Assembly: GCA_937949745.1 (NCBI GenBank)
Contig: CALECM010000001.1
Span: forward strand, 1-12,749
DNA length: 12,749 nucleotides
DNA from: an uncultured Bacteroidales bacterium
Lineage (GTDB): Bacteria; Bacteroidota; Bacteroidia; Bacteroidales; WCHB1-69
Reading direction: 5' to 3'
The position numbers and the translations under genes are program-made. Positions 1-8,123 of the stretch are shown here, piece after piece; the first letter of the stretch is position 1, and each line of letters opens with the position of its first letter. The notes beneath the pieces were generated by a model. It made no database searches and was not told the DNA's origin. It was given only the letters and a program-made list of their open reading frames with translations.

Positions 1-220
1 GTTGCTAAGGTTCTTATTTACCCTGAAATGCGATAAAAATAATTCCGGTATTTTTATATGGAGAGAAATAAAATCTGGAAGAAAGTTATTTTCCCGGAAG
101 TAATTTGTAAAATTCTCACAAAAGATGTTCTTAAATACAATGTCGATAGTATATTATCCATAAGTGATATTGACAGGATGAAGATGGGGATATTACGCTT
201 CGCATGTGGGAAAAAATTAT
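1..220. other. Unassigned region upstream of recA
   Basis: I see no convincing gene here. On the plus strand, frame 1 is open from the window edge to a TAA at 34-36 and frame 2 to a TAA at 101-103. Either could be the last codons of a gene starting outside the window, but neither tail is recognisable. A 57-codon plus-strand frame runs from ATG 58 to TAG 229-231. Its composition is protein-like, but it matches no family I know, lacks a ribosome binding site and ends inside the proposed recA promoter. No RNA gene or strong hairpin was noticed. Confidence 0.4.
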
Positions 221-228
221 TATTTTTG
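199..228 (+). promoter_or_regulatory. Probable recA-operon promoter (Bacteroidota type)
   Basis: TATTTTTG at 221-228 matches the Bacteroidota -7 consensus TAnnTTTG. A weak TTTG-like -33 element, TTCG at 199-202, lies 18 bp upstream. Transcription would start near 233-237, about 20 bases before the proposed recA ATG at 257. The -7 match is directly visible; the -33 assignment is weak. No LexA-type palindrome was obvious around it. Confidence 0.5.
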
Positions 229-256
229 TAGATTGTTTAACGATAAAACTTCTATT

Positions 257-1255
257 ATGGAAAAGGAAAAAATGAATGCCGAAAAACTAAAAGTACTCAA
301 TACAACTTTAGAAAAACTGGAAAAAACCTTTGGCAAGGGAGCCATTATGAAACTGGGAGATTCTCCCGTTGAAAATATAGAAGTGATTTCCACCGGTTCC
401 ATCGGACTGAATCTGGCGTTGGGCGTAGGAGGTTTGCCGAAAGGAAGGGTAGTGGAAATATTCGGACCGGAATCTTCCGGAAAAACGACACTGGCCCTTC
501 ACGCCGTGGCTGAAGCCCAGAAAAGCGGAGGTATAGCGGCGTTTATCGATGCGGAGCATGCTTTTGATCGTTTTTACGCTGAAAAATTGGGTGTGAATAC
601 GGAAGAGTTATTGATATCGCAACCGGATAACGGAGAGCAGGCTTTGGAAATTGCCGATAATTTAATACGGTCCGGCGCTATAGACATTATTGTTATAGAT
701 TCCGTGGCGGCCCTTACACCCAAAAGTGAGATTGAAGGCGATATGGGAGATTCCAAAATGGGACTTCAAGCCCGTTTAATGTCCCAGGCATTAAGAAAAC
801 TGACTGGTACAATCAGTAAAACCGGTTGTTGTTGTATTTTTATTAATCAGTTACGCGACAAGATCGGGGTTATGTTCGGTAATCCTGAAACCACGACAGG
901 TGGTAATGCGCTTAAATTCTATTCTTCCGTAAGACTTGATATACGCCGGGTTTCCCAATTAAAAGACGGTGATCAGGCTTCCGGTAACCATGTTAAGGTA
1001 AAAGTGATTAAAAATAAAGTGGCTCCTCCGTTCCGTCAGGCTGAGTTCGATATTCTTTTCGGTGAAGGTATTTCCCATGAAGGTGAACTGGTAGATTTAG
1101 GTGTGGAGTATAATATAATCAAAAAAGCCGGATCCTGGTTTTCATACGGAGATACGAAATTAGGACAGGGAAGGGATGCCGTTAAACAATTACTGCTCGA
1201 TAATCCTGATCTGGCTGATGAAATCGAAGCTAAAATCGTTGAAGCCGTAAAATAA
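257..1255 (+). CDS. recA: Recombinase RecA
   Basis: RecA is the cytoplasmic ATP-dependent strand-exchange protein of homologous recombination and DNA repair. From the chosen start it has 332 residues, slightly short for the family because the acidic C-terminal tail is brief. Visible motifs include Walker A GPESSGKTT (about residues 70-78), the DAEHAFDRFY segment, the GDMGDSKMGLQARLMSQALR region, and the loop-2 region KIGVMFGNPETTTGGNALKFY-like. The frame extends up to ATG 206, but the extra 17 residues would be translated from the -7 promoter element at 221-228, so ATG 257 is preferred. ATG 272 is also possible and has a purine-rich AAAAGGAAAA run just before it. The gene is first in a tight plus-strand series, with the next start 13 bp after its stop. 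Confidence 0.98.
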   Translation: MEKEKMNAEKLKVLNTTLEKLEKTFGKGAIMKLGDSPVENIEVISTGSIGLNLALGVGGLPKGRVVEIFGPESSGKTTLALHAVAEAQKSGGIAAFIDAEHAFDRFYAEKLGVNTEELLISQPDNGEQALEIADNLIRSGAIDIIVIDSVAALTPKSEIEGDMGDSKMGLQARLMSQALRKLTGTISKTGCCCIFINQLRDKIGVMFGNPETTTGGNALKFYSSVRLDIRRVSQLKDGDQASGNHVKVKVIKNKVAPPFRQAEFDILFGEGISHEGELVDLGVEYNIIKKAGSWFSYGDTKLGQGRDAVKQLLLDNPDLADEIEAKIVEAVK

Positions 1256-1268
1256 TAAAATTAAGCTA

Positions 1269-2273
1269 ATGAGAAAAAGAAGTTTTTGGATAATAAGTTT
1301 TTTCATCATTATATTTGCATTCGGTTCCTGTAAAAACGATAGTGGAAAATATCAGGGTTTGCCCCAGGAATTAGTAGAATTAAGCCGGCAAATTGATCGA
1401 AATCCCAAAAATGACAGGTTATACTATGACCGTGCTTCATATTACTATAAAAGAAGTAAAATTGAAGAAGCTATGGCGGATATCTTAACTGCCATAAAAC
1501 TTGATCCGGAAAAGTCAATCTATTATATCTTACTTTCCGATATTTATTTTGCTCAACGTGAGACAGATTTGACAGAAGAGACTCTTCAGAAAGTAATTGC
1601 GATGGACCCGGACAATAACGAGGCAAGGTTGAAATTAGGGGAACTTTACTTTCATTTAAAAATGAAAGATGAAAGTATGCAGGTTCTTGATGAAGCCGTG
1701 CAACGACAGCCCCATAATCCTAAGGCCCATCTGATGAGGGCTTTCCTCATGAAAGAACTTCAGGATACTACGGGCTATTTAAGGATGTTGCAATTGACGA
1801 TAGACCAGGATCCCAAAGAAGTGAAAGCATTCCTGGAATTAGGATATTTCTATCAGCAAACACTCAATCCCCTTGCAATTCAATATTACAGTAATGCCCT
1901 ACAGGCCGATCCTAATAATGTGGAAATAAATTATAATCTCGGAAAATTATTTCAGGATCTGGGAGATATTGAAAGGGCAACAGAACAATATCAGATCCTT
2001 TTGCAGATCAGCCCCAGGAACAAGTTGGCCCTTAATAATCTGGGATATATAAAATTAGTGCATGAAGACCAGTATAATGAAGCGGTCCAGTATTTTAATC
2101 AGGCTATCGACGAGGATCCTGTTTTCATAAATGCCATAGCCAATCGCGGAATTGCCTATACTTATTTAGGAGAATATGAATTGGCCCAACAGGATTTCCA
2201 ACATGCCCTGAGTATAGATCCTAATTTTGAACCGGCTATCAGTGGATTGAATCACCTGGATAAGATGAGATAA
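1269..2273 (+). CDS. TPR-repeat lipoprotein
   Basis: This 334-residue protein has a lipoprotein signal peptide: MRKR, a hydrophobic stretch at about 5-18, and a lipobox ending in Cys21 (FGSC). It should therefore be exported and lipid-anchored. From about residue 49 to the end there are roughly eight consecutive 34-residue tetratricopeptide repeats. They show the usual pattern of small residues at helix crossings and a closing Asp-Pro or similar (LDP, MDPDN, ADPNN, ISPRN, IDPNF). TPR arrays are protein-interaction scaffolds; the partner is unknown. The gene lies 13 bp after recA and 6 bp before ruvB, so it is almost certainly cotranscribed with both. Nothing in the protein suggests a direct DNA-repair role. 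Confidence 0.9.
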   Translation: MRKRSFWIISFFIIIFAFGSCKNDSGKYQGLPQELVELSRQIDRNPKNDRLYYDRASYYYKRSKIEEAMADILTAIKLDPEKSIYYILLSDIYFAQRETDLTEETLQKVIAMDPDNNEARLKLGELYFHLKMKDESMQVLDEAVQRQPHNPKAHLMRAFLMKELQDTTGYLRMLQLTIDQDPKEVKAFLELGYFYQQTLNPLAIQYYSNALQADPNNVEINYNLGKLFQDLGDIERATEQYQILLQISPRNKLALNNLGYIKLVHEDQYNEAVQYFNQAIDEDPVFINAIANRGIAYTYLGEYELAQQDFQHALSIDPNFEPAISGLNHLDKMR

Positions 2274-2279
2274 TATTTC

Positions 2280-3305
2280 ATGATGAATTCTAATTTAGAT
2301 CCTTCGCTTAAAAGATTGTCGGTAGCTGAAAAAGAATATGAGCAGGCTATACGTCCCAGTGATTTCGATAATTTCTTCGGACAGGAGAAAGTGATAGAGA
2401 ATATTATAGTCTTTGTCAAAGCTGCGAAGGGCAGGGGGGAAGCTTTGGATCACGTATTACTGCACGGTCCACCGGGCTTGGGTAAAACTACTCTTTCGCA
2501 TATTATTGCCAATGAGATGGGAGTAAACATTAAGATTACTTCCGGTCCTGTGATCGACAAACCTGGCGAATTAGCCGGGTTACTTACAAATCTGGAGCCC
2601 AATGATGTGCTTTTTATAGATGAAATACACCGTTTATCTCCTGTAGTGGAAGAATATTTGTATTCGGCTATGGAAGATTATAAAATCGACATTATGATCG
2701 ATTCGGGGCCGAATGCAAGAAGCGTTCAAATTTCACTTAATCCTTTTACCCTGGTTGGAGCTACAACCCGCTCAGGTTTACTCACGGCGCCGCTACGTTC
2801 GCGCTTTGGGATCAATTTAAGACTACAATATTACAATTCTGATATTCTGGCTCAGATCATCACACGGGCTGCTTCGATCTTAAAAATAGAGATCCATCCG
2901 GAAGCTACCCTGGAGATAGCGCGCAGAAGCAGGGGTACTCCCAGGATCGCCAATCTACTTTTACGAAGAGTCCGTGATTTCGCCCAGATAAAGGGTGACG
3001 GTATTATCAGGTATGATATTACGCAAATAGCCCTTTCAGCCCTTAATGTAGACGAACATGGATTGGATGAGATGGATAATAAAATTTTAACCACAATAAT
3101 AGAAAAATTCAAGGGCGGTCCTGTCGGACTGACCACTATAGCCACAGCAGTCGGAGAAGATGCCGGAACAATTGAGGAGGTTTATGAACCTTTCCTTATC
3201 CAAAATGGTTATATCGTAAGGACTCCTCGGGGTAGAGAAGCAACGGAGGCAGCATATTTACATCTCGGAAAACTCAAACTTCCCGACCATCCTCAATTAT
3301 TTTGA
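2280..3305 (+). CDS. ruvB: Holliday junction branch migration helicase RuvB
   Basis: RuvB is the hexameric AAA+ motor that drives RuvA-bound Holliday junctions during recombination. At 341 residues it is normal length. Visible elements are Walker A GPPGLGKTT (63-71), Walker B DEIH (114-117), sensor 1 GATTR (160-164), the arginine finger in PLRSRFG (Arg173), sensor 2 GTPR (219-222), and the C-terminal winged helix (GGPVGLTTIA to TPRGREAT, about 279-322). The gene begins with two tandem ATG codons at 2280 and 2283; either may be used. It starts 6 bp after the TPR lipoprotein stop. ruvA and ruvC are not in the window. Recombination genes recA and ruvB thus share one apparent transcript. Confidence 0.98.
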   Translation: MMNSNLDPSLKRLSVAEKEYEQAIRPSDFDNFFGQEKVIENIIVFVKAAKGRGEALDHVLLHGPPGLGKTTLSHIIANEMGVNIKITSGPVIDKPGELAGLLTNLEPNDVLFIDEIHRLSPVVEEYLYSAMEDYKIDIMIDSGPNARSVQISLNPFTLVGATTRSGLLTAPLRSRFGINLRLQYYNSDILAQIITRAASILKIEIHPEATLEIARRSRGTPRIANLLLRRVRDFAQIKGDGIIRYDITQIALSALNVDEHGLDEMDNKILTTIIEKFKGGPVGLTTIATAVGEDAGTIEEVYEPFLIQNGYIVRTPRGREATEAAYLHLGKLKLPDHPQLF

Positions 3306-3335
3306 TGTTTTTTATTATTAATTAAATATGATAAA

Positions 3336-4025
3336 ATGAAAAAAAATTTATTAATTGTGGTCTTTTGTTTATTAAGTACATCATTAATGGCACAAATGGG
3401 AGGTAAACGTGTTACAGTAGGCCTTTCCGTGGGTCCGTCCATAGACTGGTTAGGTCCAAAAACAGAAGGCTATGAGGGTAATGGGGCCAAGATGGGATTG
3501 CGTTACGGCATACCGGTAGATATTAATTTTACTGAAGCCAATAATTATTACTTCAGTACGGGGATATTATTCAGCCATTCGGGTGGTAAACTCAAATTTA
3601 CGGATTACAGGCCTGATCAGAATGTTCCGGAAGTAGCGGATATCAGCAGGAAATATAATTCCATTTATATTTCTATTCCTACCGGTGTCAAATTGAAAGC
3701 TCCCAATTTTGGAGATTTTGTGGTGGCCGGTAATTTTGGATTTTACCATGGCTTTCTCCTCAGCAGCAGGTATGTAGACAGTTATAACGGATCCCGGGAT
3801 TCCAGAAAAGCGGATTTTAAAAGAGCCAATTTCTTTAAAGAATCATTGTATGTGGGGTTGGGTGTGGAATATATTATCCAGGATGATTTCAGGGCGAGTT
3901 TGTATATCAATTATTCCTATACTTTGACCAATTATTTTAAGAATAAGACCAATAATGAATATACCGGTCAAAAAGAACGGGCAAATCTTAATTGTCTCGA
4001 ATTTATTTTTGGAATTCAATTTTAA
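3336..4025 (+). CDS. Outer-membrane beta-barrel protein (PorT-like family)
   Basis: This 229-residue protein has a clear Sec signal peptide (MKKN, hydrophobic core, probable cleavage after LMAQ at residue 20). The rest is alternating amphipathic strands rich in Gly, Tyr and Asn (for example YYFSTGILF, SLYVGLGVEY, RASLYINYSY), ending in Phe (FIFGIQF). That terminal aromatic residue is the usual signal for outer-membrane barrel assembly. The pattern resembles the outer-membrane beta-barrel family that includes PorT-like proteins, with roughly eight strands. It is not claimed to be PorT itself, and no substrate can be inferred. It lies 30 bp after ruvB and 3 bp before the next gene, so it could be cotranscribed from the recA promoter. 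The AT-rich 30-bp gap may hold a weak promoter, but no TAnnTTTG element is visible in it. Confidence 0.8.
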   Translation: MKKNLLIVVFCLLSTSLMAQMGGKRVTVGLSVGPSIDWLGPKTEGYEGNGAKMGLRYGIPVDINFTEANNYYFSTGILFSHSGGKLKFTDYRPDQNVPEVADISRKYNSIYISIPTGVKLKAPNFGDFVVAGNFGFYHGFLLSSRYVDSYNGSRDSRKADFKRANFFKESLYVGLGVEYIIQDDFRASLYINYSYTLTNYFKNKTNNEYTGQKERANLNCLEFIFGIQF

Positions 4026-4028
4026 TGG

Positions 4029-4640
4029 ATGAAAATAATATGTATAGGCCGGAATTATGTTGCACATATTACAGAATTAGAAAATAAATTACCGGAAGAG
4101 CCTCTCTTTTTTTTAAAACCTGATTCCGCAATTGTACAACATAACCGGCCGTTTTTTATTCCGGATTTTTCACGGGAAATACATTATGAAATCGAAGTTT
4201 TGGTCAAAATATCCAAATTAGGCAAATATATTCAGGAAAAATATGCCCATACTTATTATAACGAAATAGGTTTGGGTATTGATTTTACGGCACGGGACCT
4301 GCAAAGGAAATGTATGGAAGAAGGTAATCCGTGGGAAATTGCAAAATCCTTTGATAATTCCGCCGTAGTGAGTAAATTCCTGTCCAAAGATCAATTTCCG
4401 GATTTACAGAATATTGATTTTTCACTGTATAAAAACGGAGAAATCGTACAACGGGGAAATACGGGAGACATGATATTCTCCATAGACACAGTCATCAGTT
4501 ATATATCCCGTTTCATGACATTGAAAATAGGTGATATCATTTATACGGGAACTCCTTCAGGAGTTGGACCTGTGGTTATAAATGACCGTCTTGAAGGTTA
4601 TCTGGGTAATCAAAAATTACTGGATTTCCGGATTAAATAA
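4029..4640 (+). CDS. Fumarylacetoacetate hydrolase family protein (FAHD1-like)
   Basis: This is a 203-residue single-domain member of the FAH superfamily, the size class of FAHD1-type acylpyruvases and oxaloacetate decarboxylases. These cytoplasmic, divalent-metal enzymes cleave C-C bonds of 2-oxo acids. The probable catalytic His13-Glu16 pair lies in GRNYVAHITELEN. Metal ligands are Glu54 and Glu56 (HYEIEV) and Asp85 (GIDFTARD). A conserved lysine (Lys30) follows in FLKP, with another at Lys106 in WEIAKSFD. The closing signature GDIIYTGTPSGVGPV is at about 168-182. The family and fold are firm; the substrate is not, since relatives act on acylpyruvates, oxaloacetate or aromatic-degradation intermediates. 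It is last in the plus-strand series and ends 3 bp from the convergent M16 peptidase stop. Confidence 0.9.
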   Translation: MKIICIGRNYVAHITELENKLPEEPLFFLKPDSAIVQHNRPFFIPDFSREIHYEIEVLVKISKLGKYIQEKYAHTYYNEIGLGIDFTARDLQRKCMEEGNPWEIAKSFDNSAVVSKFLSKDQFPDLQNIDFSLYKNGEIVQRGNTGDMIFSIDTVISYISRFMTLKIGDIIYTGTPSGVGPVVINDRLEGYLGNQKLLDFRIK

Positions 4641-4643
4641 TAT

Positions 4644-7517
4644 CTATTTTTTCAAGATATCTTTCAACCGGAGTTTATGTACTTTTCCGAAATTTTCCAA
4701 TTGGGTCTTATCGATGCGTTGCATATTCCCGGATAGTGTAATCACTATAGGCCTGTTATGAATATTATGCCGATAAAATTCCAGCATATCCTGAAAGTTC
4801 ATTTTTTCAATTAGTTCATTATAGACGGGACGGGGATCACGGTCATAGCCTTGTTGCTTCCAATAGTGTACATTAGCCGGAATATTCCTGAAATCAATAT
4901 AATGAGCGTGATTACTCTGTAATAAAGCCTCTTTGGCGGTGGCGTATTTTTCCGCTTTTTCCGGCATATCCTTAATCAATCCCTGCATCACATTGATGGC
5001 GTCCACGGTTTTGTCGGATTGGGTTCCGACAAAACCCATTAAATAACCCGGATCTTTATTAAGGAAAACATAATTGTAATAAGCTGCGGAACTGTAAGCC
5101 AGCGATCGGAATTCCCTTATCTCCTGGAATACCAGGGAATACATATTACTGCCAAAATACTGATTGAAAGTAAAACCGGCAACCTTATCCTGATCTCCCG
5201 TATATCGATTACCATAAACGGTAAAATAGATATTACTTTGCAGGAATTTGCGGTTATGGATCATAAATACTATATCTTCATTCCATTTTTTTCTGTTCCT
5301 GGTGATATAATTTCCTTTTTTTGGATTACTGTTCAACGGAAAGATCTCCCGGAGATAATCTCTTACTTTATTCGCTTCCTGATTGCCTACAAAAGTGATA
5401 TAACCGTCATATTGCAGGGCATTTTGATAAATACGGTGCAGATCTTCTCCTTTCCAGGATTTCATCTCTGTTACGGATGGTCTTGTCAGATAACGGGAAG
5501 AATCACCAAAGTTAGCATACTCGTATACGGCTACAGCCATGGAACGGGCATCTCTCCTGACCATCAGGGAATTCATTCTTTGGTCTTGTATTAAGGTTTT
5601 TAACCTAGATTCGTCATTTCCAGGACGGAAAATTTTATCGTGGCATAAATGTAATATTTCTTCCATATTATTTTCAAAACCGCTGATATTGACGATCAAT
5701 TCAGCATCGCTTACTTTTAAAGCCAGCTTTCCGCCTAACTTCTGCAACGCCATATTAAACTCTTCATATGTTCTTGTGCCCGTCCCCTGCAGGTTAATAT
5801 ATTCCACTGCCTTATCCAAATAGCGGTCCGTCAGTGTTCCATATTGAAAATGGATACTTAAGCTGAAAATATCATTGAAAGGATTTGGAGAAACATACAG
5901 GGAATATCCATCCGTTAAGGGAAGGATCGTAACATCTTTATTGAAATCAATTTCCTGTGATGAAATGGGTTTTACCGGATATTTTTCAATTTCCTGTGCA
6001 AACACGGAACTTAATTCAACGTTTCTGGGTGTTACGGGTTTCCAGTCAGGTTTACTGATTTTATCTTTTTTCGGGAATCCCATTTTAGTATAGTAAACCA
6101 GATAATCGTCACCCAGGTATTTATTAGCCACCGTAACCAGGTCTTCTTTCGATAATTTTCTCATTTTATCCAGTTCATCCAGATAATCTTCCCATTCATT
6201 TCCGTCCATTTCATTCTGTAAAATGGCCCGAAATTTATTCTCCATATTTTCAAGGCCTTGAATATGTTCCGCTATATATTCCATTTTTATAGCTTCGAAA
6301 AGATCATTACTGAATTTACCTTGTTTCACCTGGTCGATGCATTCCCATATAAGGTTTTCCGCGTTTTTGAGGGATTGGCCCAGGATTTTGGGAATAAACA
6401 GGAATCCTATGGCGCCCTGGTCTCGGAAAGTATAATACAGTACCTGGGTCATATATAATTTATTTTCCAGGGATAACCGGTCCAGTAATCCTGTTGAGGC
6501 CTGGTTGCTGAAAATAGAAGAGAGTAATTTCAGTCGGTAATGGTCTTCATGGCCGGCGTTGCAGGTACGATAACCGATTACACCGGCTTTTACAGGTGTT
6601 AATCTTTTGACCACTTCCACACGTCCATCCAATTTCGGGAGAGTATATTCCGGTTCTGCCGGAACCTCTCCATGACGTAAGGTTCCGAAAGTATTTTCTG
6701 CCATTTTTTTAACTTGCTCTATGTTAAAATCGCCTACCAGGATAAGGGTCATATTGTTGGCTACATAGTAAGTCCGAAAAAATTCTTCCATTTTGGATAT
6801 CCGCGGATTTTTTAAGTGCTCCGTATATCCTAATATAGGACGTCCGTAAGGATGATCACCGAAGAATGTTTTAAGAATATCTTCTCCTACCACACTGAAC
6901 ATATTATCGGCATACATATTTTTTTCTTCATAGACCGTTTCCAATTCGCTTTGGAATAACCGGAAGACAGGGTTCCGGAAACGTTCCGTATAAACGAGCA
7001 TCCATTTTTCAAGTTGATTGGAAGGAAACGTATTGTAATATACTGTCGCGTTATAATCGGTGAAAGCATTTATATTTTCACCTCCCATTTTTCCCAGGAT
7101 CGTATTTATTTCATTGGGTATGGCGTAATTGGCAGCTTCTATGCTAAGCTCATTAATTTTATATTGGATCTCTTTTCGTTTCCTTTCATCGGTTGTTTCA
7201 TGTAGCAGATCATAAAAAAATGTGATGCTGTCCAGATATATTTTTTCTGATTCCCAGTTCATTGTCCCGATTTTGTCGGTCCCTTTAAACATAATATGTT
7301 CAAAATAATGAGCGATACCGGTAGCATCTTCCGGATCATGAAAACTTCCGGCATGGACGTAAACCCCCCCGTAAATTTCGGGTTTGGAATGATCTTCACA
7401 AAGTACCAATTTGAAGCCATTACTTAAAATAAACGTTTCTACCGGCATATTACCGATCTGAGCAAAGGTAATATCCACAAACCAAAATAAAAGGAAAGAT
7501 AATGCCCATTTCTTCAT
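4644..7517 (-). CDS. Exported M16-family zinc metallopeptidase, two-halved
   Basis: This 957-residue protein has an N-terminal signal peptide (MKKW, hydrophobic, FAQ at 18-20) and so probably works in the periplasm or at the outer membrane. The N-terminal half carries the inverted zinc motif HYFEH (His70, Glu73, His74). The third ligand is probably Glu198 in VYEEKNM. An insertion rich in charged residues (about 84-140) lengthens the usual spacing between the motif and that glutamate. The C-terminal half repeats the M16 fold. Its equivalent motif is lost (around 569-573), but the substrate-binding pair Arg801 and Tyr808 in REFRSLAY is kept, as expected for pitrilysin-like peptidases with one active and one inactive half. 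M16 enzymes degrade or process peptides held in a closed chamber. It is the last gene of the minus-strand operon; its ATG follows the previous stop by one base. Confidence 0.93.
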   Translation of the reverse strand: MKKWALSFLLFWFVDITFAQIGNMPVETFILSNGFKLVLCEDHSKPEIYGGVYVHAGSFHDPEDATGIAHYFEHIMFKGTDKIGTMNWESEKIYLDSITFFYDLLHETTDERKRKEIQYKINELSIEAANYAIPNEINTILGKMGGENINAFTDYNATVYYNTFPSNQLEKWMLVYTERFRNPVFRLFQSELETVYEEKNMYADNMFSVVGEDILKTFFGDHPYGRPILGYTEHLKNPRISKMEEFFRTYYVANNMTLILVGDFNIEQVKKMAENTFGTLRHGEVPAEPEYTLPKLDGRVEVVKRLTPVKAGVIGYRTCNAGHEDHYRLKLLSSIFSNQASTGLLDRLSLENKLYMTQVLYYTFRDQGAIGFLFIPKILGQSLKNAENLIWECIDQVKQGKFSNDLFEAIKMEYIAEHIQGLENMENKFRAILQNEMDGNEWEDYLDELDKMRKLSKEDLVTVANKYLGDDYLVYYTKMGFPKKDKISKPDWKPVTPRNVELSSVFAQEIEKYPVKPISSQEIDFNKDVTILPLTDGYSLYVSPNPFNDIFSLSIHFQYGTLTDRYLDKAVEYINLQGTGTRTYEEFNMALQKLGGKLALKVSDAELIVNISGFENNMEEILHLCHDKIFRPGNDESRLKTLIQDQRMNSLMVRRDARSMAVAVYEYANFGDSSRYLTRPSVTEMKSWKGEDLHRIYQNALQYDGYITFVGNQEANKVRDYLREIFPLNSNPKKGNYITRNRKKWNEDIVFMIHNRKFLQSNIYFTVYGNRYTGDQDKVAGFTFNQYFGSNMYSLVFQEIREFRSLAYSSAAYYNYVFLNKDPGYLMGFVGTQSDKTVDAINVMQGLIKDMPEKAEKYATAKEALLQSNHAHYIDFRNIPANVHYWKQQGYDRDPRPVYNELIEKMNFQDMLEFYRHNIHNRPIVITLSGNMQRIDKTQLENFGKVHKLRLKDILKK

Positions 7518-7518
7518 T

Positions 7519-7755
7519 TTATTCCATATTTTCTTTTAAAATGGTATCCTTATTTGTTGTTTGATCCTCAATCTCAATATTGATAAGGGGAATATCAGAA
7601 GAAGATCGAAGAGACTGATTTTCATATGGACTTTCCGTATCATAGGGAGTTGTTTTGGTTTTAATATTATAAATTATAACAGATAAAAATATAATATTAA
7701 GTAACACTAATGTACTTAAAGTTATGATCAATATTTTATTGGTATACTTTTTCAT
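7519..7755 (-). CDS. Small single-span membrane protein, unrecognised
   Basis: I do not recognise this 78-residue protein. It has a short basic N-terminus (MKKYTNK), one strongly hydrophobic helix at about 9-29, and a polar tail of roughly 45 residues. The tail is rich in Ser, Thr, Asn and acidic residues and ends ENME. There is no lipobox and no clear cleavage site, so it is probably a bitopic inner-membrane protein. The frame could be extended to an ATG at 7794, but that would overlap the GntR gene by 38 bp. ATG 7755 sits one base after the GntR stop, the same arrangement as the neighbouring junctions, and is therefore preferred. Its place between the regulator and the peptidase suggests it serves the transporter or the peptidase; this is inference only. 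Confidence 0.7.
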   Translation of the reverse strand: MKKYTNKILIITLSTLVLLNIIFLSVIIYNIKTKTTPYDTESPYENQSLRSSSDIPLINIEIEDQTTNKDTILKENME

Positions 7756-7756
7756 A

Positions 7757-8122
7757 TTATTTATTGTTATGGAATTCGTTATAATAATTTTCAATTTCGG
7801 AGAAATTAATCTGTAATAAGTCCATGTTCTTAAAAAGAACCGGAAGTTCCTCCTTAAAAAATCTTTCTTTTCGCGCTATTTGAATTTTTTCAATGGCATT
7901 ATCCGCTACAAAATAGCCGATGCCTCTTTTGTTGGTGATGATATTCATATTTTGAAGTATTTCGTATGCTCTTAATACTGTATTCGGATTTACTTCCAGG
8001 TTACTTCCCAATTCCCTCACAGAAAGAAGCCTGTTTCCCGGTTTCCATTTATTACAGAGGATCTGCTCACAGACATAATCTACGATCTGCAAGTAAATAG
8101 ATTTGGCATGATTAAAATCCAT
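7757..8122 (-). CDS. GntR-family transcriptional regulator, YtrA subfamily
   Basis: This 121-residue protein has a GntR winged helix-turn-helix: IYLQIVDYV, then the recognition-helix region SVRELGSNLEVNPNTVLRAYE at about 34-54, and the wing KRGIGYFV at about 65-72. A short C-terminal tail of about 45 residues follows, instead of a large ligand-binding domain. That size and layout define the YtrA subfamily, whose members are usually encoded with, and repress, ABC transporter genes. Here it is the third gene of the operon, one base after the permease stop and one base before the small membrane protein. The inverted repeat at 9712-9743 is its likely operator, implying autoregulation of the operon. 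The inducing signal is unknown. YtrA in Bacillus subtilis is tied to cell-wall-antibiotic stress. Confidence 0.93.
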   Translation of the reverse strand: MDFNHAKSIYLQIVDYVCEQILCNKWKPGNRLLSVRELGSNLEVNPNTVLRAYEILQNMNIITNKRGIGYFVADNAIEKIQIARKERFFKEELPVLFKNMDLLQINFSEIENYYNEFHNNK

Positions 8123-8123
8123 A

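Noticed and set aside
58..231. A 57-codon plus-strand frame upstream of recA.
   Set aside because: No recognised family, no ribosome binding site, and it ends inside the likely recA promoter. Length is well within chance for AT-rich sequence, so it is mentioned only as part of the unassigned region.
4640..4660. Inverted repeat ATATCT-N9-AGATAT across the two convergent stop codons, considered as a bidirectional terminator.
   Set aside because: The stem is only 6 bp and AT-rich, with no T-tract after it on the plus strand. It is too weak to call, leaving this 3-bp convergent junction without a visible terminator.
5238..6458. Several plus-strand open frames of 66-118 codons opposite the M16 peptidase gene.
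   Set aside because: They lie entirely within a well-supported coding gene on the other strand, show no recognisable domains, and are explained as frame shadows.
7756..7794. Upstream ATG 7794 as the start of the small membrane protein.
   Set aside because: It would overlap the GntR gene by 38 bp and put a polar stretch before the basic N-terminus. ATG 7755 fits the one-base junction pattern better.
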